A DNA stretch of 64,000 bases from Curtobacterium pusillum (GTDB taxonomy: Bacteria; Actinomycetota; Actinomycetes; Actinomycetales; Microbacteriaceae), in NCBI RefSeq assembly GCF_007680845.1, contig NZ_VEIY01000002.1, positions 550,217-614,216 of the forward strand, in the 5' to 3' direction. Every line of letters starts with the position of its first letter. The first letter of the stretch is position 1. Below the pieces are notes generated by a model. That model saw nothing but the letters and a program-made list of their open reading frames with translations, was not told where the DNA came from and searched no databases. Positions 17,727 to 25,429 of the stretch are shown piece by piece. Position numbers and translations under genes: made by a program.

Positions 17727-19160
17727 TCAGATCTTCGTCCAGGCCTCGGACAGGACGCTCCGCAGGATCGAGGTCATCTCGCGGAACTCCGGCTGCCCGA
17801 TGGTGAGCGGCGGTGCGAGCTGCACGACGGGGTCGCCGCGGTCGTCGGCGCGGCAGTACAGCCCGGCGTCGAACAGCGCCTTCGACAGGAACCCGCGGAG
17901 CAGGCGCTCGGACTCGGCGTCATCGAAGGTCGTCTTGGTGGCCTTGTCCTTGACGAGCTCGATGCCGTAGAAGTACCCGTCGCCGCGGACGTCGCCGACG
18001 ATCGGCAGGTCGCGCAGCGTGTCGAGTTCGGCCTTGAAGAGCGGGGCGTTCTGCTGGACGTTGGCGAGCAGCCCTTCTTCCTCGAAGATGTCGAGGTTCT
18101 CCATCGCGACGGCGGCGGAGACCGGGTGCCCGCCGAACGTGTACCCGTGGTAGAAGGTCGTGTCGCCCGTCGAGAACGGCTCGAAGATCTTGTCGCTGAT
18201 GATCGTCGCGCCGATGGGGGAGTACCCGGAGGTCATGGCCTTCGCGCAGGTGATCATGTCCGGGACGAAGCCGTAGGTGTCGCAGGCGAACATGGTGCCG
18301 ATCCGCCCGAAGGCGCAGATCACCTCGTCGGAGACGAGCAGGACGTCGTACTCGTCGCAGATTGCGCGGACCCGCTGGAAGTACCCGGGCGGCGGGGTGA
18401 AGCAGCCGCCGGAGTTCTGCACGGGTTCGAGGAAGACCGCGGCGACGGTGTCGGGTCCCTCGAACTCGATCATCTCGCGGATGCGTTCGGCCGCCCAGAA
18501 GCCGAACTCCTCCTCGGTCGCACCGGCGAAGCCCATCTCGGCGGAGCGGTAGTAGTTCGTGTTCGGGACGCGGAGCCCACCGGGGGTGAGCGGCTCGAAC
18601 ATCTGCTTCATCGCCGGGATGCCGGTGATGGCCAGGGCTCCCTGCGGGGTGCCGTGGTAGGCCACCGCGCGGGAGATCACCTTGTGCTTCATCGGCTTGC
18701 CGCGGAGCTTCCAGTAGTGCTTCGCCAGCTTGAACGCGGTCTCGACGGCCTCGCCGCCGCCGGTCGAGAAGAACACCTTGTTGAGGTCGCCGGGAGCGTG
18801 GTCGGCCAGCCGGTCGGCGAGCTCGATCGCCGCGGGGTGCGCGTACGACCAGATCGGGAAGAAGGACAGGGTCTCGGCCTGCTTGGCGGCCATCTCGGCC
18901 AGGCGCTTCCGGCCGTGCCCGGCGGCGACGACGAACAGGCCGGAGAGCCCGTCGATGTACTCCTTGCCGTGGCTGTCGTAGACGTGGTGGCCCTCGCCAC
19001 GGACCATGATCGGGACCTCGGCCCCGGCCTGGTTCGCACCGTGCCGGGCGAAGTGCATCCACAGGTGGTCGCGGGACTTCTGCTGCAAGTCCTCGTTGTC
19101 GACCCTTGCGAACGGGTCGTAGGAGCCCAGTCGGGTGGGCTGCTGATCGGAGATGGTCAT
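17727..19160 (-). CDS. class III polyamine/GABA aminotransferase
   Basis: 477-aa PLP-dependent aminotransferase. Seen: HVYDSHGKEYIDGLSGLFVV, FFSTGGGEAVETAFKLA (phosphate binding), VSDEVICAFGRIG (PLP Asp) and ITCAKAMTSGYSPIGA (Schiff-base Lys). This is the SpuC-like omega-transaminase type that moves amino groups from putrescine or GABA to pyruvate/2-oxoglutarate. Second gene of the operon; its ATG overlaps the Lrp gene stop (ATGA). Confidence 0.88.
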   Translation of the reverse strand: MTISDQQPTRLGSYDPFARVDNEDLQQKSRDHLWMHFARHGANQAGAEVPIMVRGEGHHVYDSHGKEYIDGLSGLFVVAAGHGRKRLAEMAAKQAETLSFFPIWSYAHPAAIELADRLADHAPGDLNKVFFSTGGGEAVETAFKLAKHYWKLRGKPMKHKVISRAVAYHGTPQGALAITGIPAMKQMFEPLTPGGLRVPNTNYYRSAEMGFAGATEEEFGFWAAERIREMIEFEGPDTVAAVFLEPVQNSGGCFTPPPGYFQRVRAICDEYDVLLVSDEVICAFGRIGTMFACDTYGFVPDMITCAKAMTSGYSPIGATIISDKIFEPFSTGDTTFYHGYTFGGHPVSAAVAMENLDIFEEEGLLANVQQNAPLFKAELDTLRDLPIVGDVRGDGYFYGIELVKDKATKTTFDDAESERLLRGFLSKALFDAGLYCRADDRGDPVVQLAPPLTIGQPEFREMTSILRSVLSEAWTKI

Positions 19161-19639
19161 CGCGTTCCCCAGTCGTAGAGCTGTTTGCGGAGTTGCAGGT
19201 AGACGAACGTCTCGGTCCCGGTCACGCCCGGGATCGCACGGATGGTGCCGTTGAGCAGTTCGATGAGGTCGTCGTCGTCCTCGCAGACGACCTCCACCAT
19301 GAGGTCGAAGCTGCCGGCGGTCATCACGAGGTAGTCGACCGAGGCCAGCTTCTCGAGTTCGTCGGCGACGCTCCTGGTGTCGCCGTTCACGCGGATGCCG
19401 ATCATCGCCTGCCGGTGGAACCCGAGCTGGAGGGGATCGGTGACCGCGACGATCTGCATGACGCCGGTCTCGGTGAGCTTCTGGACCCGTTGGCGGACCG
19501 CCGCCTCGCTGAGACCGACGGCCTTGCCGATCTCGCCGTACGGGCGACGACCGTCGGCCTGGAGTTGTTCGATGATCCGCTTCGAGGTGTCGTCGATGGG
19601 ACCCGGACGTCGTGGTGCTGCCGCCATGCCGCACAGCAT
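19157..19639 (-). CDS. Lrp/AsnC-family regulator of the polyamine operons
   Basis: 160-aa regulator: winged helix with RPYGEIGKAVGLSEAAVRQR (about residues 32-51) and a RAM ligand domain (YLVMTAGSFDLMVEVVCEDD). A second ATG four codons in (19627) is an alternative start. It heads the aminotransferase/oxidase operon and is divergent from the aldehyde dehydrogenase-PotADBC operon; phased repeats in the 113-bp gap are its likely binding sites. Probably senses a polyamine or a derived amino acid (inference). Confidence 0.88.
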   Translation of the reverse strand: MLCGMAAAPRRPGPIDDTSKRIIEQLQADGRRPYGEIGKAVGLSEAAVRQRVQKLTETGVMQIVAVTDPLQLGFHRQAMIGIRVNGDTRSVADELEKLASVDYLVMTAGSFDLMVEVVCEDDDDLIELLNGTIRAIPGVTGTETFVYLQLRKQLYDWGTR

Positions 19640-19668
19640 GGCAGCGCCTTCGCTCGGAAAGCAAGGGA

Positions 19669-19738
19669 TTCCGTTGTGAACACCGTGTTTCGCGACGATT
19701 TCCGTTGTTACAAGTCTTCCGAACTGCCGTTTTCCGTG
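19669..19738 (+). promoter_or_regulatory. phased direct repeats, probable Lrp binding array
   Basis: TTCCGTTGT at 19669-19677 and again at 19700-19708, with a partial third copy TTCCGTG at 19732-19738; spacings 31 and 32 bp, about three helical turns. This is the phasing expected for a wrapped Lrp octamer in the shared promoter region. Confidence 0.55.
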
Positions 19739-19745
19739 CCAGTAT
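19717..19745 (+). promoter_or_regulatory. promoter of the aldehyde dehydrogenase-Pot operon
   Basis: TTCCGA (19717-19722) and CAGTAT (19740-19745), 17-bp spacer. The -10 ends 7 nt before the ATG at 19753 and there is no ribosome site, so the message is probably leaderless. Confidence 0.45.
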
Positions 19746-19752
19746 CACCGCC

Positions 19753-21195
19753 ATGCTGGACAGCACGACGACGCGTCCCCTGCGGAACTTCATCGGGGGC
19801 GAGCACGTGGACGCCCGTGGCGACCGCGCGATGGACCTCGTCGACCCGACCGACGAGCACGTGTACGGCACCTCGCCGGTCTCCACCGCCGATGACGTCG
19901 ACGCCGCGTTCACCGCCGCGAGCACCGCGTTCGACACCTGGCGGCGCACCACCCCCGGGGAGCGCCAGCTCGCACTCTTCCGGATCGCCGACGCGATGGA
20001 GCAGCGGGCCGGGGAGTTCGCGGACCTGGAGTCCCTCGACACCGGCAAGCCCCGCGCCACCCTGGTCGAGGACGAGATCCTGCTCTCCGTCGACCAGATC
20101 CGGTTCTTCGCCGGCGCCGCCCGGAACCTCGAGGGGCGGAGCGCCGGCGAGTACCTGGCCGACCACACCTCGTTCGTCCGCCGCGAGCCGATCGGCGTCG
20201 TCGCCCAGGTCACCCCGTGGAACTACCCGCTCAACATGGCCGTGTGGAAGTTCGCCCCCGCCATCGCCGCGGGCAACACGACCGTCCTCAAGCCGAGCGA
20301 CACGACCCCGCTGTCCACCCTGCTGCTCGCCGAGGTCGCCGCCGAGTTCCTGCCGCCCGGCGTCCTCAACGTCGTCGTCGGGGACCGCACCACCGGCGCC
20401 GCGATGATCGACCACCCCACCCCGCAGCTCGTGTCCATCACCGGGTCGGTCCGCGCCGGCATGGCGGTCGCCCGCGCTGCCGCCGGTGACCTCAAGCGGA
20501 CGCACCTGGAGCTCGGCGGCAAGGCGCCGGTGATCGTGTTCGACGACGCCGACATCCCGTCCGCTGTGGCCGGGATCGTCGCCGCCGGCTTCTTCAACGC
20601 CGGGCAGGACTGCACCGCGGCCACCCGGCTCCTGGTGCAGGACGGCATCCACGACGAGTTCGTCGCGGCGCTCGCCGAAGAGGCCCGGGCGCACGCGCAG
20701 AGCGGACCCGGTTCCGCGGCCCCGTACTTCGGCCCGGTGAACAACGCGGCCCAGCTCGCCCAGGTGCGCTCCTTCGTCGACACGCTCCCCGACCACGCCA
20801 CCATCGAGGCCGGCGGGTCGCGACAGGGGGACGTCGGCTACTTCCACGAGGCCACGATCGTGTCCGGGCTCCGGCAGGACGACCGGATCGTGCAGCAGGA
20901 GGTCTTCGGTCCCGTGCAGACCGTGCAGCGCTTCGCCACCGAAGCCGAGGCGCTCCGCGCCGCGAACGACGTCGAGTACGGCCTCGCCAGCTCGGTGTGG
21001 ACCACCGACCACGCCAGGGCGATGCGCTTCGCCCGCGACCTCGACTTCGGGTGCGTGTGGATCAACACGCACATCCCGATCGTCGCCGAGATGCCGCACG
21101 GCGGCTTCAAGCACTCCGGCTACGGCAAGGACCTGTCCCAGTACGGGTTCGACGACTACACCCGCATCAAGCACGTCATGTCCTACATCGGCTGA
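19753..21195 (+). CDS. gamma-aminobutyraldehyde dehydrogenase
   Basis: 480-aa aldehyde dehydrogenase that most likely oxidises 4-aminobutanal to GABA. Motifs: VTPWNYPLNMAVWKFAPA, HLELGGKAPVIVFDDAD (catalytic Glu), FFNAGQDCTAATRLLV (catalytic Cys) and the PatD/betaine-aldehyde-type ending EMPHGGFKHSGYGKDLSQYG. First gene of an operon with the Pot importer and divergent from the polyamine aminotransferase that makes its substrate. The start at 19753 follows a good promoter directly. Confidence 0.88.
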   Translation: MLDSTTTRPLRNFIGGEHVDARGDRAMDLVDPTDEHVYGTSPVSTADDVDAAFTAASTAFDTWRRTTPGERQLALFRIADAMEQRAGEFADLESLDTGKPRATLVEDEILLSVDQIRFFAGAARNLEGRSAGEYLADHTSFVRREPIGVVAQVTPWNYPLNMAVWKFAPAIAAGNTTVLKPSDTTPLSTLLLAEVAAEFLPPGVLNVVVGDRTTGAAMIDHPTPQLVSITGSVRAGMAVARAAAGDLKRTHLELGGKAPVIVFDDADIPSAVAGIVAAGFFNAGQDCTAATRLLVQDGIHDEFVAALAEEARAHAQSGPGSAAPYFGPVNNAAQLAQVRSFVDTLPDHATIEAGGSRQGDVGYFHEATIVSGLRQDDRIVQQEVFGPVQTVQRFATEAEALRAANDVEYGLASSVWTTDHARAMRFARDLDFGCVWINTHIPIVAEMPHGGFKHSGYGKDLSQYGFDDYTRIKHVMSYIG

Positions 21196-21227
21196 ACCCG
21201 ACACCCACCCGCGCAGCAGGAGGCACC

Positions 21228-22415
21228 ATGGCAATGACCGGCACGTTCGCCGAATCGGGAGCCGATCTGCGGCTCGAGCAGATCACCAAGTCCTTCCCCG
21301 GGCACACCGCGGTCGACGCGCTCGACCTGACCGTGCCGGCCGGCTCGTTCTTCGCGCTGCTCGGTCCGTCCGGCTGCGGCAAGACCACCACGCTGCGGCT
21401 CGTCGCCGGGCTCGAGGAACCCACGAGCGGCAGCATCCTGCTCGGCGGGAAGGACGTCACCGACACGAAGCCGTACCAGCGGCCGGTCAACACGGTGTTC
21501 CAGAACTACGCGCTGTTCCCGCACATGAGCGTGCTCGACAACGTGGCGTTCGGGTTGAAGCGCCGCCGGATCCCTGATCCGATGACCAAGGCGACGGAGG
21601 CACTGCGGCTCGTCGAACTCGAAGCGTCCGCGTCGAAGCGTCCCGCACAGCTCTCCGGCGGCATGCAGCAGCGCGTCGCCCTCGCCCGGGCGATCGTGAA
21701 CCGGCCGGCGCTCCTGCTCCTCGACGAGCCGCTCGGCGCACTCGACCTCAAGCTCCGGCACCAGATGCAGCTCGAGCTCAAGACGATCCAGGCCGAGGTC
21801 GGCCTCACCTTCCTGCACGTCACGCACGACCAGGAGGAAGCGATGACGATGGCCGACACCGTCGCCGTGATGAACGGCGGCCGGATCGAGCAGATGGGCA
21901 GCCCGCAGGAACTGTACGAGCTGCCCCGGACGGCGTTCGTCGCGAACTTCCTCGGGCAGTCGAACCTGCTCGAGGGTGAGGTCCGCGGCACCGAGGGCGA
22001 CCTCCTCGTCGTCGCCACGGCCGCCGGCACGCTCGCCGTCCCGACCGCGAGGGCCGTCGCGCACACCGGTCGGGTCGTCGTCGGCGTCCGACCCGAGAAG
22101 CTCAAGATCCGCACCGCGGAACCCACCCCGGAAGCGGGCCGCAACATCCTCGGCCCCGGCCGCGTGGTCGACGTGTCGTTCTCCGGCGTCAGCACGCAGT
22201 ACCTCGTCGACGTCCCCGGCGCCGGCCGCGTCTCCGTCTTCGCGCAGAACTCCAAGGGCGGCCCGCGCATCGCGACCGGCACCGAGGTCTGGCTCACGTG
22301 GGGTGTCGACCACGGCTTCGGCCTGGAGGCGCACCCCGCGTCCGACGCGAGCGTCACCACCCAGGGCGGGTCGCGCCTCCAGTCCGTGCCCACGCCGGAA
22401 GGTGCGGTCGCGTGA
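21228..22415 (+). CDS. potA: polyamine ABC transporter ATP-binding protein
   Basis: 395-aa ABC ATPase of the PotA/CUT1-like class. Walker A GPSGCGKTTT, signature LSGGMQQRVALARA, Walker B LLLLDEPLGALD, H-loop HVTHDQEEAMTMAD, and a C-terminal TOBE domain (VGVRPEKLKI onward). Strong ribosome site AGGAGGCACC before the ATG. Energises uptake of spermidine/putrescine at the inner face of the membrane. Its stop overlaps the GTG of the binding-protein gene. Confidence 0.93.
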   Translation: MAMTGTFAESGADLRLEQITKSFPGHTAVDALDLTVPAGSFFALLGPSGCGKTTTLRLVAGLEEPTSGSILLGGKDVTDTKPYQRPVNTVFQNYALFPHMSVLDNVAFGLKRRRIPDPMTKATEALRLVELEASASKRPAQLSGGMQQRVALARAIVNRPALLLLDEPLGALDLKLRHQMQLELKTIQAEVGLTFLHVTHDQEEAMTMADTVAVMNGGRIEQMGSPQELYELPRTAFVANFLGQSNLLEGEVRGTEGDLLVVATAAGTLAVPTARAVAHTGRVVVGVRPEKLKIRTAEPTPEAGRNILGPGRVVDVSFSGVSTQYLVDVPGAGRVSVFAQNSKGGPRIATGTEVWLTWGVDHGFGLEAHPASDASVTTQGGSRLQSVPTPEGAVA

Positions 22416-23635
22416 GTCGCCTGCCGGAGCCGGGACCCGCCCTGCTCCGCGGACTCACGTCGGGTCGTGTGAGCCGTCGCGGGTTCCTCGCCGGTGGCGG
22501 CGCCGCCGCGGTCGCCGCGCTGCTCGCCGGCTGCAGCATCAAGGGGTCGGCTGCGTCCCTCGCCGAGCATCCCGTGGACTGGGCGAAGTTCTGGGCGGAC
22601 CAGAAGGCGACGAAGCAGCTCAACTTCGCGAACTGGCCGCTCTACATCGACTCCGACCACGGCAAGTCCGAGTCGATCGCGCTCTTCGAGAAGCGCACCG
22701 GGATCTCCGTCGACTACCAGGCGGTGATCCAGGACAACGCGACCTTCTACGCGACCGTCTCCCCGATCCTCCGGGCCCAAGGGGCCACCGGGTACGACCT
22801 CGTCGTCATGACGAACGGGTTCGAGCTCACCCAGATGATCAAGAACGGGTTCGTGTGCGAGCTCGACCACTCGCGGCTGTCGAACTTCGCGAAGTACGCC
22901 GGCGACTCCGTGAAGGACCCGACGTACGACCCCGGCAACCAGCACTCGGTCGTGTGGCAGACCGGCTTCACCGGGATCGCCTACAACCCGAAGTACATCG
23001 ACCGGGAGATCACGTCGTTCCAGGACCTGCTCGACCCGGCGTTCAAGGGTCGCGTCGGGCTGATGAGCGACAACACCGAGCTCGGCTCGCTCGGGTTGCT
23101 GGCGAACGGGATCGCGCCGGAGAAGTCCACCCCGGCCGACTGGCGGAAGGCCCAGGCGTGGCTGCGGAAGCTGCGGCCGAGCGTCACCGGGTTCTACGAC
23201 CAGAGCTACATCAACAAGCTCGAGAACGGCGACACCTGGATCACCCAGGCGTGGTCCGGCGACGTGTTCCAGGCGCAGCAGTCCGGGTTCGAGCACTTGA
23301 AGTTCGTCACCCCCGAGGAGGGCCAGATGATGTGGCACGACAACCTCATGATCCCGCGGCAGGCGGCGAACCCGCTGTCCGCCCTGGCCTGGATGGACTT
23401 TTACTACACGCCGGAGATCGCCGGGATCGTCGAGGACTACGTCAACTACGTCTGCCCCGTGCCGGGCGCGGAAGGCTACGTGCGCGACCAGCTCGACGAC
23501 GCGACCGTCGCCGACAGCCCCCTGGTGTTCCCGTCTGCTGAGGTCCTGGCGAAGTCGCACGAGTTCCGGGTGTTCGAGAACTACGACGAGTACTCGGAGT
23601 GGAACGGGATCTTCAACGCGGTGGTGCAGTCGTGA
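22412..23635 (+). CDS. potD: polyamine-binding lipoprotein of the ABC importer
   Basis: 407-aa extracellular substrate-binding protein. The N-terminus combines a twin-arginine motif (SRRGFLAGG) with a lipobox (LLAGC), so it is probably exported folded by Tat and anchored as a lipoprotein. The mature part has LNFANWPLYID, the PotD start, and FEKRTGISVDYQ. GTG start overlapping the potA stop (GTGA). Order potA-potD-potB-potC is common in actinobacteria. Binds putrescine or spermidine by family. Confidence 0.9.
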   Translation: MSRLPEPGPALLRGLTSGRVSRRGFLAGGGAAAVAALLAGCSIKGSAASLAEHPVDWAKFWADQKATKQLNFANWPLYIDSDHGKSESIALFEKRTGISVDYQAVIQDNATFYATVSPILRAQGATGYDLVVMTNGFELTQMIKNGFVCELDHSRLSNFAKYAGDSVKDPTYDPGNQHSVVWQTGFTGIAYNPKYIDREITSFQDLLDPAFKGRVGLMSDNTELGSLGLLANGIAPEKSTPADWRKAQAWLRKLRPSVTGFYDQSYINKLENGDTWITQAWSGDVFQAQQSGFEHLKFVTPEEGQMMWHDNLMIPRQAANPLSALAWMDFYYTPEIAGIVEDYVNYVCPVPGAEGYVRDQLDDATVADSPLVFPSAEVLAKSHEFRVFENYDEYSEWNGIFNAVVQS

Positions 23636-24546
23636 CCGCGGTCGGGACCGCCGCGATCGCGGGGGCCGGTACCGGTCCGGGTCGGCGTCGGATGCGCGTG
23701 CCGTTCCTGCTCGCGCTCGTCGGCACCGCGTACCTGGCGGTGTTCTTCGTCATCCCGCTCGTGTCGGGGCTCGTCGTCTCGCTGATGTCCGGCAACCCGG
23801 ACGACGGCTACACCTTCACGAGGAACTTCGGCATCTACTCGTCGCTCTTCGTGGACCCGCAGGTGCCGTACCTGACGTTCCTCCTCCGGTCCCTCTGGTA
23901 CGGCTTCGCCGCGACGCTGGTGACCATCATCGTCGGGTACCCGGTCGCGTACTTCATCGCGTTCCGGGTGTCCCCGCGGTGGAAGAACCCGCTGCTCATG
24001 CTCGTGTTCGTGAGCTTCCTGGTGTCGTTCGTCATCCGGACGGACATGTGGGCGTTCGTGCTCGCGTCGCAGGGGCCGGTCGTCACGGTGCTGCAGGGCA
24101 TCGGGCTGGCGGGCAAGGACTTCCACATCCTCGGCACCGGCGGCGCGGTGGTCTTCGGGGACGCGTACAACGACCTCGCGTTCATGGTGCTGCCGATCTA
24201 CGCCGCACTCGAACGGATCGACCCGCGACTCGGTGAGGCCGCGCACGACCTCTACGCCGGGAAGTTCCGGGCGTTCTGGCACACCACGCTGCCGCTGTCC
24301 CGGTCCGGCGTCTTCGCCGGGGTGCTGCTCGTCTTCATCGACTGCGTGGGGGACCCGGTGAACTCGGCGCTGCTCGGGGGCACGAACACGTACACGATCG
24401 GGCAGGCGATCCAGGACGCCTACTCCGGGAACCAGCAGTACAACGTCGCCGCGGCGCTGTCGACCGTGCTCATGGTCGTGCTCGGCATCATCCTGTTCAT
24501 CTACGCCCGCGTCTCCGGCACCGACGACCTCGAGGACCTCGTATGA
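23632..24546 (+). CDS. potB: polyamine ABC transporter permease 1
   Basis: 304-aa permease with about six helices and the EAA coupling loop (LGEAAHDLYAGKFRAFWHTT). The GTG start overlaps the potD stop (GTGA). A hydrophilic Gly/Ala-rich N-terminal tail of about 20 residues precedes helix 1. Forms the heterodimeric membrane channel with the next gene. Confidence 0.9.
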   Translation: MTAVGTAAIAGAGTGPGRRRMRVPFLLALVGTAYLAVFFVIPLVSGLVVSLMSGNPDDGYTFTRNFGIYSSLFVDPQVPYLTFLLRSLWYGFAATLVTIIVGYPVAYFIAFRVSPRWKNPLLMLVFVSFLVSFVIRTDMWAFVLASQGPVVTVLQGIGLAGKDFHILGTGGAVVFGDAYNDLAFMVLPIYAALERIDPRLGEAAHDLYAGKFRAFWHTTLPLSRSGVFAGVLLVFIDCVGDPVNSALLGGTNTYTIGQAIQDAYSGNQQYNVAAALSTVLMVVLGIILFIYARVSGTDDLEDLV

Positions 24547-25421
24547 CCGCCGTCGCACCACCCCGCTCGTCCGCCGCTCCGACGTCCCCGGTCACCGCGT
24601 CCGGCGCTCGTCGGCCGGGTCGCCGCGGAGTGAACCGCCGCGGGCCGTGGCTCGCGATCGTGTACTGGGTGGTCATCGCGATCACCCTCGTGCCGATCGT
24701 CTACATGATCGTGTACTCGTTCAACGACGCCCCCACGAACCGGCTGTCCTTCGCGTGGAACGGCTTCACGACGTACTGGTACGCGAACCTCGTGAACGTG
24801 TCCGGGCTCGGGTCGGCCTTCGTCACCTCGGTCGTCATCGCGTTCCTCGCGGCGATCGTCTCCGTCGCCATCGGTCTGCCGTTGGCCCTGGCGCTCGAGC
24901 GGTACCGGTTCCCCGGCCGCGGCGCCGCGAACGCCGTCGTGTTCGCGGACATCGCGGCGCCGTCCATCGTCGTGGGGTCCGCGTCGCTGTCGTTCTTCCT
25001 GTCGATCGGCCTCGGCACCGGGTTCCTCACGGTGCTCCTCACGCACGTGGCCTTCGACGTGGCGTACGTCGTGGTGGTGCTCCGGGGACGGATCGCCGGG
25101 ACGTCACGGGCGCTCGAGGAGGCGGCCGGGGACCTCGGTGCGACGCCGTTCCAGGCGTTCCGGCTGGTGACGCTGCCGTTGCTCGCGCCGGGCATGCTCG
25201 CCGCGGGGCTGCTGGCGCTCGCGATGTCGATCGACGACTACGTGATCACGTCGTTTGTCGCCGGGCCGGCGGTCACGTTCCCGCTGTTCGTGTACGGGGC
25301 GGCGAAGGCCGGGATGCCGCCGCAGGTGCTGTGCTTCGGCACGCTGGTGTTCGCGGTGGGGCTGCTCGTCGCGCTGCTGAACGGGGCGCTCAACCGGCGG
25401 CTGGCGCGCACGCGCGGCTGA
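24543..25421 (+). CDS. potC: polyamine ABC transporter permease 2
   Basis: 292-aa permease, about six helices, with the PotC-type segment VPIVYMIVYSFNDAPTNRLS and the EAA loop LEEAAGDLGATPFQAFRLVT. ATG overlaps the potB stop (ATGA). Last gene of the import operon; converges on the GMC oxidoreductase gene with only 8 bp between. Confidence 0.9.
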   Translation: MTAVAPPRSSAAPTSPVTASGARRPGRRGVNRRGPWLAIVYWVVIAITLVPIVYMIVYSFNDAPTNRLSFAWNGFTTYWYANLVNVSGLGSAFVTSVVIAFLAAIVSVAIGLPLALALERYRFPGRGAANAVVFADIAAPSIVVGSASLSFFLSIGLGTGFLTVLLTHVAFDVAYVVVVLRGRIAGTSRALEEAAGDLGATPFQAFRLVTLPLLAPGMLAAGLLALAMSIDDYVITSFVAGPAVTFPLFVYGAAKAGMPPQVLCFGTLVFAVGLLVALLNGALNRRLARTRG

Positions 25422-25429
25422 GCGCCCGG

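Noticed and set aside
21506..23560. 684-codon open frame on the minus strand opposite potA-potD
   Set aside because: Typical antisense shadow in very GC-rich DNA; sequence is Arg/Val/Leu-rich with no motif, while the plus strand holds clear ABC-transporter genes.
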